Source of the DNA: DASZTV01 sp035548125 | Lineage (GTDB): Bacteria > Actinomycetota > Actinomycetes > JAFAQI01 | Direction of reading: 5' to 3' | Assembly (NCBI GenBank): GCA_035548125.1 | Contig: DASZTV010000029.1 | Span: 1-59,304, forward strand | DNA: 59,304 nucleotides | Part shown: one piece after another, positions 33,068 to 41,612 of the stretch | How the letters are laid out: each line of letters begins with the position of its first letter | Position numbering within the stretch: position 1 is the stretch's first letter | Position numbers and translations under genes: made by a program | Notes under the pieces: model-generated | What the model was told of the DNA's origin: nothing | Seen by the model: the letters and a program-made list of their open reading frames with translations, nothing else | The model's database searches: none

Positions 33068-34596
33068 AGAAGCTTGCGCAGCGCCTTGCGGTCGGTCTTG
33101 AAGACGCTGGTGAGCGGGACGGCGTCGACGATCCGTACGTCGCGGGGGTACTTCGCCTTCGAGATGTGCTCGCTGGCGAAACGGACCAGGTCCTCCTCGG
33201 TGACTGACGCTCCCGGGCGAAGCTGGACGAACGCCACGACCTCCTCGCCCTGCTTCGGGTCCGGCTTGCCGACCACGCCGCAGGCCACCACGTCGGGGTG
33301 GGTGAGCATCGCGTCCTCGATGTCGCGGGGGTAGACGTTGAAGCCGCCGCGGATGATCAGGTCCTTGAGCCGGTCGACCACGTAGAGATAGCCGTCGGCG
33401 TCGAAGCGGCCCACGTCACCGGTGTGGAACCAGCCGCCACGCATCGCCTCCGCGGTGGCCTCGGGCGAGTTCCAATACCCGGTCATCAGCATCGGGCCCC
33501 GTACGCAGATCTCGCCGTCCTCGCCGACTGCCGCATCCGTCCCGTCCGGCTTCTCCAGTCGCACCTGCGCGCCCGGCACCGGGGTGCCGACCGCGCCCGG
33601 CCGGACCGCGCCCGGCGGCGAGGAGGACACCAGCGCCGCCGTCTCGGTGAGGCCGTAGCCCTCCATCAGCTCCACGTTCGGCAACCGACGCGCGAACTCG
33701 GCGCGCACCTCGGCAAGCAGCGGCGCCCCACCGCTCGTCATCCGACGCAGCGCGGACAGGTCGTGGTCCTCCAGCGGCATTGCGAGCAGCATCTGCAGCA
33801 TCGAGGGCACGACCGCCCCGATGGTCACCCGATGCTCGACCGCGAGCGAGAGCCAGCCCGCCGGATCGAACCAGCGCATCAGCACCGACGTCGAGCCGTC
33901 GGGCGCGTGCAGGCCGAGCGTCGAGATCATCAACCCGTACGCGTGCGACAGCGGCAGCGGGGTCAGCGCGACGTTCATGTCGGCGTCATGCGAGCGGGTC
34001 ACGGCCGCCCAGGCCGCCGCGGACATCGCGTTGTGGCTGAGCATCACGCCTTTGGACCGCCCGGTGGTGCCCCCGGTGTAGAGCAGCGCGGCCATCTCCG
34101 CCGGGTCCCGGTCGACGAGGTCGCCCTCGGCGGCCGCCTCGAGCTCGGCGTAGGACAACGTGCCCGGGGCCTCTCCGGTCGCCAGGATCACCCCGCGCAG
34201 CGAGGGCAGCCCCTCGCCGGCCGCCTGCACCTTCGGCAGGAAGTCCGGGGTGGTGATGACGTAGGACGCCTCGCTGTCGGACAGGACGTGGCGCAACTCC
34301 TCATCGGAGAGCAGGAACAGCACCGGCGTGTTGACGCCGCCGGCCCGCCACACGGCGCTGTAGGCGATCCCGACCTCCGGGCAGTTCGCCATGCAGAGCA
34401 CCACGCGCTCGCCGGGACGCAGGCCCGCGTCGATCAGACCCTGCGCGAACCGCCTGGTCCGTTCCGCGAGCTGCGCCCCGGTGAACCGGTCCCCTTCGAA
34501 GATCAGCAGCGATTCGCCGCCGATGCGCTGCCAGGACTGCTCGGCCAACCGCTGCAGGCTGGTGCCGGTGGGCTCGGTCGAAAGCTCGGTCGCCAT
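33064..34596 (-). CDS. Acyl-CoA synthetase / AMP-dependent ligase
   Basis: This 510-residue adenylate-forming enzyme activates a carboxylic acid with ATP and CoA. The P-loop motif LYTGGTTGRSKGVMLSH (about residue 155), EGYGLTETAALV, the hinge block GWFHTGDVGRFDADGYLYVVDRLKDLIIRGG and the C-terminal catalytic lysine in VFKTDRKALRK are all present. The glycine usually before that lysine is Phe. The chain-length preference is unknown. The ATG at 34596 is chosen because CACAGT lies six bases upstream and the fold starts there. Two acyl-CoA dehydrogenase genes diverge from it, pointing to fatty-acid or ring degradation. Confidence 0.92.
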   Translation of the reverse strand: MATELSTEPTGTSLQRLAEQSWQRIGGESLLIFEGDRFTGAQLAERTRRFAQGLIDAGLRPGERVVLCMANCPEVGIAYSAVWRAGGVNTPVLFLLSDEELRHVLSDSEASYVITTPDFLPKVQAAGEGLPSLRGVILATGEAPGTLSYAELEAAAEGDLVDRDPAEMAALLYTGGTTGRSKGVMLSHNAMSAAAWAAVTRSHDADMNVALTPLPLSHAYGLMISTLGLHAPDGSTSVLMRWFDPAGWLSLAVEHRVTIGAVVPSMLQMLLAMPLEDHDLSALRRMTSGGAPLLAEVRAEFARRLPNVELMEGYGLTETAALVSSSPPGAVRPGAVGTPVPGAQVRLEKPDGTDAAVGEDGEICVRGPMLMTGYWNSPEATAEAMRGGWFHTGDVGRFDADGYLYVVDRLKDLIIRGGFNVYPRDIEDAMLTHPDVVACGVVGKPDPKQGEEVVAFVQLRPGASVTEEDLVRFASEHISKAKYPRDVRIVDAVPLTSVFKTDRKALRKLL

Positions 34597-34663
34597 GCCG
34601 ATACTGTGCCACCGAACAGGATTCGGACATCGCTGTGTCGCCCCAACCCCAAGGTGGTCGGTC

Positions 34664-35845
34664 GTGGACTTCCGAGACACCCCCGAAGAAGCCAGCTTCC
34701 GCGCAGACCTGCGCACCTGGCTCGCCGGCGCGCTCCCCCCGGACTGGGCGAGCCGTCCGCCGTCGGTCGGCAGGTTCGACGAGGCCGAGAGCCGGGCGTG
34801 GAGCAAGAAGCTCTACGACGCCGGCTACGTCGGCATCACCTGGCCGAAGGAGTACGGCGGCGGCGGCCACCCCCACGAGTTCCAGGGCATCTTCCTCGAA
34901 GAGAGCGCCCGGGCCAGCGCTCCGGACCACATCGGCGGCATCGGTCTCGGCATGGCCGGTCCCACGATCATCGCCTGGGGCAGCGACGAGCAGAAGAAGC
35001 GCTACCTCGAGCCGCTGCTGTCCGGCGAGGAGGTCTGGTGCCAGGGCTTCTCGGAGCCGGGCAGCGGCTCGGACATGGGCGCCGCGAAGACCCGCGCGGT
35101 TCTCGACGGCGACGAGTGGGTGGTGAACGGCCAGAAGGTCTGGTCCAGCTGGGCGCACATCGCCGACTGGTGCATCCTCGTCGTACGGACCGACCCTGAG
35201 GCCGAGAAGCACCGCGGCCTGTCCTTCCTGCTCGTCGACATGCACTCCCCGGGCGTCGAGGTACGCCCGCTACGCCAGATCACCGGTGACCCGGAGTTCA
35301 ACGAGATCTTCTTCACCGACGTCCGCGTGCCCCGTGACTCGATGCTCGGCCAGCCGGGCGACGGCTGGAACGTCGCGATGACGACGCTGCTCCACGAGCG
35401 CGGCACGCTCGGCTTCGCGCTGACCGCCGGCCTCGAGAAGGCGGTCAACCGACTCGTACAGCTCGCCCAGGAACCCGGACCGGGCGGCACCCGGCCCGCC
35501 GACGACCCGGTCGTCCGCGACCAGATCGCCCAGTTCTGGATCGACCTGCAGGGCCTGCGGTTCACCAACTACCGCTCGCTCACGACCCTGCAGAAGACCG
35601 GCGTTCCCGGTCCGGAGGGGTCGATGGCGAAGCTTCACTGGAGCGAGACCAACCAGCGACTGACGTCCTTCGCCCAGAACCTGCTCGGCCTCACCGCCCA
35701 ACTGGACGCGGAAGGCGCCTGGTGGGACGGCTTCTGGACCTACATGCAGCTGCGCAGCCGCGGCAACACCATCGAAGCCGGGACCTCCGAGATCCTCCGC
35801 AACATCATCGCCGAGCGGGTCGTCGGCCTGCCGAAATCGCGTTAG
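34664..35845 (+). CDS. Acyl-CoA dehydrogenase (FadE-like)
   Basis: This 393-residue flavoenzyme introduces an alpha-beta double bond in an acyl-CoA. Visible are the mid-domain motif WCQGFSEPGSGSDMGAAKT (about residue 125), the FAD segment GQKVWSSWAH and the C-terminal TIEAGTSEILRNIIAERVVGLP. Length is full. The GTG at 34664 has AAGGTGG upstream. A second, shorter acyl-CoA dehydrogenase follows after nine bases; such adjacent long/short pairs often form alpha2-beta2 enzymes in actinobacteria, for example in steroid side-chain breakdown. The pairing here is inferred. Confidence 0.93.
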   Translation: MDFRDTPEEASFRADLRTWLAGALPPDWASRPPSVGRFDEAESRAWSKKLYDAGYVGITWPKEYGGGGHPHEFQGIFLEESARASAPDHIGGIGLGMAGPTIIAWGSDEQKKRYLEPLLSGEEVWCQGFSEPGSGSDMGAAKTRAVLDGDEWVVNGQKVWSSWAHIADWCILVVRTDPEAEKHRGLSFLLVDMHSPGVEVRPLRQITGDPEFNEIFFTDVRVPRDSMLGQPGDGWNVAMTTLLHERGTLGFALTAGLEKAVNRLVQLAQEPGPGGTRPADDPVVRDQIAQFWIDLQGLRFTNYRSLTTLQKTGVPGPEGSMAKLHWSETNQRLTSFAQNLLGLTAQLDAEGAWWDGFWTYMQLRSRGNTIEAGTSEILRNIIAERVVGLPKSR

Positions 35846-35854
35846 GAGCCGACG

Positions 35855-36904
35855 GTGGACTTCGCGTTCTCAGAGGACCAGGAACTGCTGCGCGCCGCCG
35901 CGCGCGAGTACCTCGCCGACCGGATGCCGAACGACCGCATGGTCGCCCTCGCCGAGTCCGACGCGGGCAGCGACCCGTCGGACTGGAAAGCCATCGCCGA
36001 GCTGGGGTGGCTGGACCCCGAGCTGGGGCTGCTCGAGCACGCCGTGCTCGCAGAGGAGACCGGCTACGCCCTGCTGCCGGCGCCCTGGTGGTCGACCGTG
36101 GCCCTCACCTGGCCGCTACTCGACGACGAGCTCCGCGGCCAGATCAGTGAGGGAGCGCGCAGCGCAACCCTCGCCTGGGCGGAGCCGGGCGGACCGTCAA
36201 CCATCACCGCAGCCGCCGAAGGCAGCAAGGTCAACGGCGACGGCAACACGCTCACCGGCACCAAGATCACGGTGCCCGACCTGACGACGGTCACGGATGT
36301 GGTCGTGGTCGCCTCGGACGGCCTGTACGTCGTCGACGTTACGGAGCACGCCGGGACGGTGGTCGCGCGCTCGACGATCGACAGGACCCGCCGGCTCGGC
36401 GAGCTCCGCCTCGACGGCACGCCCGCCCGCAAGCTCGACGCACCCCTCGACGCGCTCGCCGACGTCCGGCGCCGCGCCATCGCTCTCGCCGCGTGCGAGG
36501 CAACCGGCGTCGCGCAGCGCGCGCTCGACATCGCGGCGGCCTACACCAAGGAACGCCAGCAGTTCGGCCGGATCATCGGCACCTACCAGGCCGTCTCCCA
36601 CCGGGTCTCCAACACCTACGTCGCGGTGCAGCTCAGCCGGTCGATGGCGTACTGGGCGGCCTGGGCGGTCAGCGCGAACGACGCCCAGGCGGAGCAGGCA
36701 CTGGCGGCGGCCAAGGCCACCGCCGGCGAGAACTCCGTCTTCGCCTGCGAGCAGTCGATCCAGTGCCACGGCGGCATCGGCTTCACCTACGAGCACGTGC
36801 TGCACCGCTACTACAAGCGCGCGCAGTGGATCAACGCGTTCGAAGGTCCCGCCCGCAGCCACCGCGCCGCGATCGCCGAGACCCTGCTGGGCCCCGCCGC
36901 CTAG
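35855..36904 (+). CDS. Acyl-CoA dehydrogenase, short partner subunit
   Basis: This 349-residue acyl-CoA dehydrogenase-like protein starts MDFAFSEDQELLRAAAREYL, contains ATGVAQRALDIAAAYTKERQQFG with the usual RxQFG segment and GRIIGTYQAVSHRV, and ends with CHGGIGFTYEHVLHRYYKRA. The middle beta domain is shortened (no full SEPxxGSD motif), as in the beta-type subunits of heteromeric FadE enzymes. The GTG start lies nine bases after the first dehydrogenase gene. It probably works only in complex with that partner. Confidence 0.88.
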   Translation: MDFAFSEDQELLRAAAREYLADRMPNDRMVALAESDAGSDPSDWKAIAELGWLDPELGLLEHAVLAEETGYALLPAPWWSTVALTWPLLDDELRGQISEGARSATLAWAEPGGPSTITAAAEGSKVNGDGNTLTGTKITVPDLTTVTDVVVVASDGLYVVDVTEHAGTVVARSTIDRTRRLGELRLDGTPARKLDAPLDALADVRRRAIALAACEATGVAQRALDIAAAYTKERQQFGRIIGTYQAVSHRVSNTYVAVQLSRSMAYWAAWAVSANDAQAEQALAAAKATAGENSVFACEQSIQCHGGIGFTYEHVLHRYYKRAQWINAFEGPARSHRAAIAETLLGPAA

Positions 36905-36913
36905 GTCGCCCGA

Positions 36914-38038
36914 TCAGGCGAAGCGGTTCGCCATCAGGATGACGTCCCGCACGTACCACCAAGCATGGTTGTACGAGAAGATCGCGTCGTCCAGGGCGGT
37001 CCCGCCGCGGCCCGCACCGACCGCGCAGAGGTAGCGCGCCGCAGAGAACACCGCGTCCACCGGGCTGTTGATGTCGGCCCGCCCGTTGCCGTCGGCGTCG
37101 TACCCCCAGCGCGCCCACGTCGAGGGAATGAACTGCATCGGGCCCTGCGCGCCGGCCACCGAGGTGTGGACGTTCTGGCCGTTGCGCGTCTCGAGCGTCC
37201 CGATCCCTGCCAGGACGGTCCACGGCAACCCCGGGCAGGTCGTCGCCGCCCGGCGGTAGAGGTCGAGGTACGACGCCGGGATCAGCTGCCGCGCATAGGC
37301 GCTGGATGCGGACTGGTCGACCGGCGCCGCGCGGGTGACAATCACCCGCGCGGACTTGCCGAGCGTCTTGCGAACGTCCTTGTGCAGCTCGGCAAGGGAG
37401 ATCTTGGGGGCCACCACCAGGACTTCGCGGGAGGGCTGCAGTCCGAGCCCGCGCGAGATCGCGTTGGCCACCATGCCCTGCGCTCCCGGCAACCCGATCG
37501 TCGCGAAGGCGCCGAGCCGCAGCGGCACCTGGAGCGAGTGCGCGCCGCGCACGGTGACGGTCTTGCCGAAGTCCTTGTGCAGCCGCTGGCTGTTCGCGAA
37601 GCCGACGGTGAGCTCGCCGCGCGCGATCGACTTCCACAGCGCCGTCGAGTGAGCAGTGAACGACGGCGTCATCGCCCTGATGTGCGACAGCGGCACGCCG
37701 ATCACGTGCAGTCGACGCGGACCGACCTGCAGCTCGCCGCGAGCGAGCGCAATGACGTGGCGAACGCCCATCCGGTGGCGCAGCCGGGCGAGCTGCGAGG
37801 TCGTCGCGCTTCGTGGCAGCAGGACCGCCGCGTCCGGCGGCGTCAGGCGGCGGACCGGCGTGACCGTGGCCACCCGCTGGCCGACCGTACGGGTTGCGGC
37901 GACGTCCTGGGTGTGGGCGGCCGAGGGGTGGCCGACCACCTGCGTGATCCCTACAGCGGCACTGGCGGCCACCACGGAGAGGGCAAGCGTGCCCACGCCG
38001 ACGGACGCGATCGTCCGCACACGCGGGACCCTTGGCAC
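36914..38038 (-). CDS. Secreted lytic transglycosylase-like protein
   Basis: This 374-residue exported protein has a signal/anchor helix (about 10-32, SVGVGTLALSVVAASAAVG). A long middle region (about 60-250) of unknown fold is followed by a lytic transglycosylase (SLT-like) domain (about 250-374). The putative catalytic Glu is in GIGTLETRNG, with GAQGPMQFIPSTWARWG and SYNHAWWYVRDV as fold markers. It cuts peptidoglycan glycan strands. GTG at 38038 is preferred because GGGGAGG lies a few bases upstream. The stop lies nine bases from the convergent acyl-CoA dehydrogenase stop. Confidence 0.85.
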   Translation of the reverse strand: MPRVPRVRTIASVGVGTLALSVVAASAAVGITQVVGHPSAAHTQDVAATRTVGQRVATVTPVRRLTPPDAAVLLPRSATTSQLARLRHRMGVRHVIALARGELQVGPRRLHVIGVPLSHIRAMTPSFTAHSTALWKSIARGELTVGFANSQRLHKDFGKTVTVRGAHSLQVPLRLGAFATIGLPGAQGMVANAISRGLGLQPSREVLVVAPKISLAELHKDVRKTLGKSARVIVTRAAPVDQSASSAYARQLIPASYLDLYRRAATTCPGLPWTVLAGIGTLETRNGQNVHTSVAGAQGPMQFIPSTWARWGYDADGNGRADINSPVDAVFSAARYLCAVGAGRGGTALDDAIFSYNHAWWYVRDVILMANRFA

Positions 38039-38086
38039 TGACCCTCCCCAAGATGTACGAGCGTGCCGGGTGCCATCGGCGCGCAA

Positions 38087-38872
38087 TCAGGCCTCCGAGG
38101 CAACCAAAAGTTGGTGCAATGCGTCAAATAGAGCGGGATTAGCCGCCAATGTCGTATTCCTACCTGGACGTTGTCCGGCTAAACCGTCCACCCGGGCGCC
38201 GGCCTCCCGAGCGATCAGGCCACCGGCCGCCCAGTCCCATGGATACATCCCCGCCTCGAAGAACGCGTCGAGCTGTCCACAGGCCACGGCGCAGAGGTCC
38301 AGCGCCGCCGAACCGGCCCGCCGGATGTCCCTCACTGCCGGCAACAGGGTGGGCAACGCAGCGGCCTGGACACGACGTAGCGCAACCTCGTAGTTGAACC
38401 CCGTTCCCACCAGCGACAGCGCGGGATCGATCTGCTGTGAGCACGCCAGCCGCGTTCCGTCGCGGTAGGCGCCCTGACCGGCGACCGCGGTGTAGGTGAG
38501 GTTGCGTTCCACGTCGACGACGACGCCACAGGCCGCCTCCCCGTCGACCTCTGCCGCCACGGACACCGCGTAGTGCGGGATTCCGTAGAGGTAGTTGACG
38601 GTGCCGTCGAGCGGATCCACGAGCCACCGCACACCGCTCGCGCCCTCCTGACCGCCGCCCTCCTCGCTGACAATCGCGTCATCGGCCCGCGCCGCCGCCA
38701 GGCCGTCGAGGATCACCCGCTCCGCAGCCTTGTCCATCACCGTCACGACATCGGTCGGGCTGGACTTGGTGCTCACGCCGAGCTCGGCGGGGCGCTGCCG
38801 CAGCACGTCGGCGGCGTCGTGGGCGAGCCCGACCGCCAGCTCGAGCAGGTCGGTCGGGTCCGTCGCGATCAG
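38087..38872 (-). CDS. Inositol monophosphatase family protein, apparent CTG start
   Basis: This 261-residue Mg-dependent phosphatase of the inositol monophosphatase family has metal-binding VSEEGGG, WLVDPLDGTVNYLYGIPHYAVSVA and the C-terminal WDWAAGGLIAREAGA, all intact. Substrates in this family include myo-inositol phosphate, histidinol phosphate and sugar bisphosphates. The family's first helix (LLELAVGLAHDAADVL) needs a start near 38872, but no ATG, GTG or TTG exists in frame there; the only fitting codon is CTG (38870-38872), which overlaps the sdhB stop as CTGA. The first usable GTG would remove about 22 residues of the fold. Translation by coupling from sdhB is inferred. Confidence 0.8.
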   Translation of the reverse strand: MIATDPTDLLELAVGLAHDAADVLRQRPAELGVSTKSSPTDVVTVMDKAAERVILDGLAAARADDAIVSEEGGGQEGASGVRWLVDPLDGTVNYLYGIPHYAVSVAAEVDGEAACGVVVDVERNLTYTAVAGQGAYRDGTRLACSQQIDPALSLVGTGFNYEVALRRVQAAALPTLLPAVRDIRRAGSAALDLCAVACGQLDAFFEAGMYPWDWAAGGLIAREAGARVDGLAGQRPGRNTTLAANPALFDALHQLLVASEA

Positions 38873-39819
38873 CGTGCGGACTTCTTCGCCGGGGCCTTCT
38901 TCGCGACCGCCTTCTTCGCGACCGCCTTCTTCGCCGGCGCCGCCTTCTTGGCAGCGGCCTTGCGGACCGCAGCGGCCTTCCTGACCACCACGTCCACGCC
39001 GAGCTGCGGGTGCTTGATCGGGCTGTCGACGTCGCGACCCGCCGGGCCGACCGGCGTGCGCTCGTTCTTGCGGCGGATGCCGAGCTTGCCGCCGAGGAAG
39101 ACCAGCGGGTCGTACTTGCGGTCGACCACGCGCTCCTTCATCGGGATGATCGCGTTGTCCGTGATCTTGATGTGCTCCGGACACACTTCGGTGCAGCACT
39201 TGGTGATGTTGCAGAGTCCGAGGCCCTCCTCCTCCTGGACCATGTGCTGACGGTCCACGGTGTCGAGGGGATGCATGTCGAGCTCGGCGTAGCGGATGAA
39301 GAACCGCGGGCCCGCGAAGGCCGGCTTGTTCTCCTCGTGGTCACGGATCACGTGGCAGGTGTTCTGGCACAGGAAGCACTCGATGCACTTGCGGAACTCC
39401 TGGCTCCGCTCGACATCGACCTGCTGCATCCGGTACTTGCCCCCCGCGTTGTCCGACGGGGGCGCGAACGCCGGCACCTCACGCGCCTTCTCGAAGTTGA
39501 AGGACACGTCGGTGACCAAATCGCGAATGACCGGGAAGGTGCGCATCGGTGTGACCGTCACCGTCTCGCCCGGCTCGAACGTCGACAGCCGGGTCATGCA
39601 CATCAGGCCGGGCTTGCCGTTGATCTCGGCACTGCACGAGCCGCACTTGCCGGCCTTGCAGTTCCACCGCACGGCCAGATCGCTCGCCTCGGTGGCCTGC
39701 AGCCGGTGGATGGCATCGAGGACGACCTCGCCGTCCTCGACCTCCACGGTGTAGTTGACGAAGTCCCCACCGGACGCGTCGCCGCGCCAGATTCGCATCG
39801 GCAGCTTGCGCGGGCTCAT
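38869..39819 (-). CDS. sdhB: Succinate dehydrogenase/fumarate reductase iron-sulfur subunit with Lys/Ala tail
   Basis: This 316-residue iron-sulfur subunit passes electrons from SdhA to the membrane quinone site. The [2Fe-2S] ligands are Cys54, Cys59, Cys62 and Cys74; the other two clusters use Cys145/148/151/155 and Cys203/208/209/213 (CIECFLCQNTC and CNITKCCTEVC). The catalytic part ends near residue 250. Residues 280-316 are a lysine/alanine tail (repeats of AKKAV and AKKAP) like histone H1-like tails, which SdhB does not need and which is unusual. The ATG overlaps the sdhA stop as ATGA. Confidence 0.95.
   Translation of the reverse strand: MSPRKLPMRIWRGDASGGDFVNYTVEVEDGEVVLDAIHRLQATEASDLAVRWNCKAGKCGSCSAEINGKPGLMCMTRLSTFEPGETVTVTPMRTFPVIRDLVTDVSFNFEKAREVPAFAPPSDNAGGKYRMQQVDVERSQEFRKCIECFLCQNTCHVIRDHEENKPAFAGPRFFIRYAELDMHPLDTVDRQHMVQEEEGLGLCNITKCCTEVCPEHIKITDNAIIPMKERVVDRKYDPLVFLGGKLGIRRKNERTPVGPAGRDVDSPIKHPQLGVDVVVRKAAAVRKAAAKKAAPAKKAVAKKAVAKKAPAKKSAR
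38879..38985. repeat. Low-complexity repeat DNA encoding the SdhB tail
   Basis: Short tandem units of about 15 bp (CTTCTTCGCGACCGC, two exact adjacent copies near 38895-38924, others imperfect) encode the Lys/Ala repeats of SdhB. The repetition makes slippage-driven length variation likely. Confidence 0.7.
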
Positions 39820-41612
39820 TTGGCTGGCTCCTCGAACAGCTTGGCGAGATCGGCGGGCATCTTCGGAAGCGGCTTGCGGGAGATCGCGACCTTGCCGTTC
39901 TTCCGCGTCACGATCAGGTTGACCTTGCCCCACTCGGGGTCAGTCTTCGGGTAGTCATCCCGGGTGTGGCCGCCGCGGCTCTCGGTCCGGGTCAGCGCGG
40001 CCTTCCCGACCGCCTCCGACACCAGCAGCATCGAGCGCAGGTCGAGTGCGGTGTGCCAGCCCGGGTTGTACGCGCGCCCGCCTTCGACCGTGATCTTGGC
40101 TGCGCGCGCCTTGAGCTTCTCCACCTCCTTGAGTGCCTGCTCCATCTCCTTGGCGGTCCGGATGATCCCGACCAACGCGAACATCTGCTCCTGCAGCTCG
40201 TGCTGGATCGCGTGCGGGTTCTCCCCGCCCGCACTGTCGAAGGGAGCGAGGGCGGCCGCTTCAGCGGCCGCGACCGATGCGACCGCCGCAGACGGCCGGC
40301 GGGTCAGCTTTCGGACGTACCCCGCCGCGCTGTCACCGGCCCGCTTGCCGAACACCAGCAGGTCGGACAACGAGTTCCCGCCGAGCCGGTTGGAGCCGTG
40401 CATCCCGCCGGAGCACTCGCCCACGGCGTAGAGACCGGGGACGCTCGCGGCCTGGGTCTCGGCGTCGACCTCCACGCCGCCCATCACGTAATGGCAGGTC
40501 GGCGCGACCTCCATCGGCTCCTTCGTGATGTCGACGTCCGCCAGCTCCTTGAACTGGTGGTACATCGAGGGCAGCCGTTTGTGGATGTCGGCCGCGGTGC
40601 GCCGGGTGGCGATGTCGAGATACACGCCGCCGTGCGGTGAGCCACGGCCGGCTTTGATCTCCGCGTTGATCGCCCGGGCGACCTCGTCACGGGGCAGCAG
40701 CTCCGGTGGCCGACGGTTGTTGATGTGGTCGTCGTACCAACGGTCGGCCTCCTCCTCGGTGTCGGCCGTCTCCGCTTTGAAGTAGTCGGTGATGTAGTCG
40801 AACATGAAGCGCTTGCCCTCGGAGTTACGGAGGACACCGCCTTCACCGCGCACCGACTCGGTGATCAGCAGGCCGCGCACCGACAGCGGCCACACCATCC
40901 CGGTCGGGTGGAACTGGATGAACTCCATGTTGATCAGCGAGGCGCCCGCAGACAGCGCCAGCGCGTGGCCGTCCCCGGTGTACTCCCACGAGTTGCTGGT
41001 GACCTTGAACGCCTTACCGATACCGCCGGTCGCAAGGATCACCGCGGGCGCGTTCAGCTGGATGAACGAACCGGTCTCGCGCCAGTAGCCGAACGTGCCG
41101 GCGACCTTGTTGCCGTCCTTGAGGATCTCGGTGACCGTGCACTCCATGTACACGTCGATCCCGAGGTCGACGACGCGCTGCTGGAGCGTCCGGATCATCT
41201 CCAGGCCGGTGCGGTCCCCGACGTGCGCGAGCCGGGCGTAGCGGTGACCGCCGAAGTCGCGCTGGGAGATCTTGCCTTCCTTGGTGCGGTCGAACAGCGC
41301 GCCGTACTCCTCGAGCTCCCAGACCCGGTCGGGAGCCTCCTGCGCGTGCAGCTGCGCCATCCGCCAGTTGTTGAGCATCTTGCCGCCGCGCATCGTGTCG
41401 CGGAAGTGGACCTGCCAGTTGTCCTCGGGCCACACGTTGCCCATGGACGCGGCGATGCCGCCTTCGGCCATGACGGTGTGCGCCTTGCCGAGCAGCGACT
41501 TCGTCAGGATCGCAGTGCGAGCGCCCGACTCGTGCGCCGCGATCGCGGCACGAAGACCGGAGCCACCGGCGCCGATGACGACGACGTCGTAGTCGTGGGT
41601 CTCGTGCGCCAT
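39816..41612 (-). CDS. sdhA: Succinate dehydrogenase/fumarate reductase flavoprotein subunit
   Basis: This 598-residue flavoprotein oxidises succinate to fumarate. The FAD-binding N-terminus is VVVIGAGGSGLRAAIAA, the covalent-FAD region is LLGKAHTVMAEGGIAAS, and active-site segments include FIQFHPTGM and MGGVEVDAETQA. Gene order (anchor, flavoprotein, iron-sulfur) and protein sizes match the Sdh1-type enzyme of mycobacteria. The ATG overlaps the sdhC stop by one base (TGATG). It acts on the cytosolic face of the membrane complex. Confidence 0.96.
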   Translation of the reverse strand: MAHETHDYDVVVIGAGGSGLRAAIAAHESGARTAILTKSLLGKAHTVMAEGGIAASMGNVWPEDNWQVHFRDTMRGGKMLNNWRMAQLHAQEAPDRVWELEEYGALFDRTKEGKISQRDFGGHRYARLAHVGDRTGLEMIRTLQQRVVDLGIDVYMECTVTEILKDGNKVAGTFGYWRETGSFIQLNAPAVILATGGIGKAFKVTSNSWEYTGDGHALALSAGASLINMEFIQFHPTGMVWPLSVRGLLITESVRGEGGVLRNSEGKRFMFDYITDYFKAETADTEEEADRWYDDHINNRRPPELLPRDEVARAINAEIKAGRGSPHGGVYLDIATRRTAADIHKRLPSMYHQFKELADVDITKEPMEVAPTCHYVMGGVEVDAETQAASVPGLYAVGECSGGMHGSNRLGGNSLSDLLVFGKRAGDSAAGYVRKLTRRPSAAVASVAAAEAAALAPFDSAGGENPHAIQHELQEQMFALVGIIRTAKEMEQALKEVEKLKARAAKITVEGGRAYNPGWHTALDLRSMLLVSEAVGKAALTRTESRGGHTRDDYPKTDPEWGKVNLIVTRKNGKVAISRKPLPKMPADLAKLFEEPAK

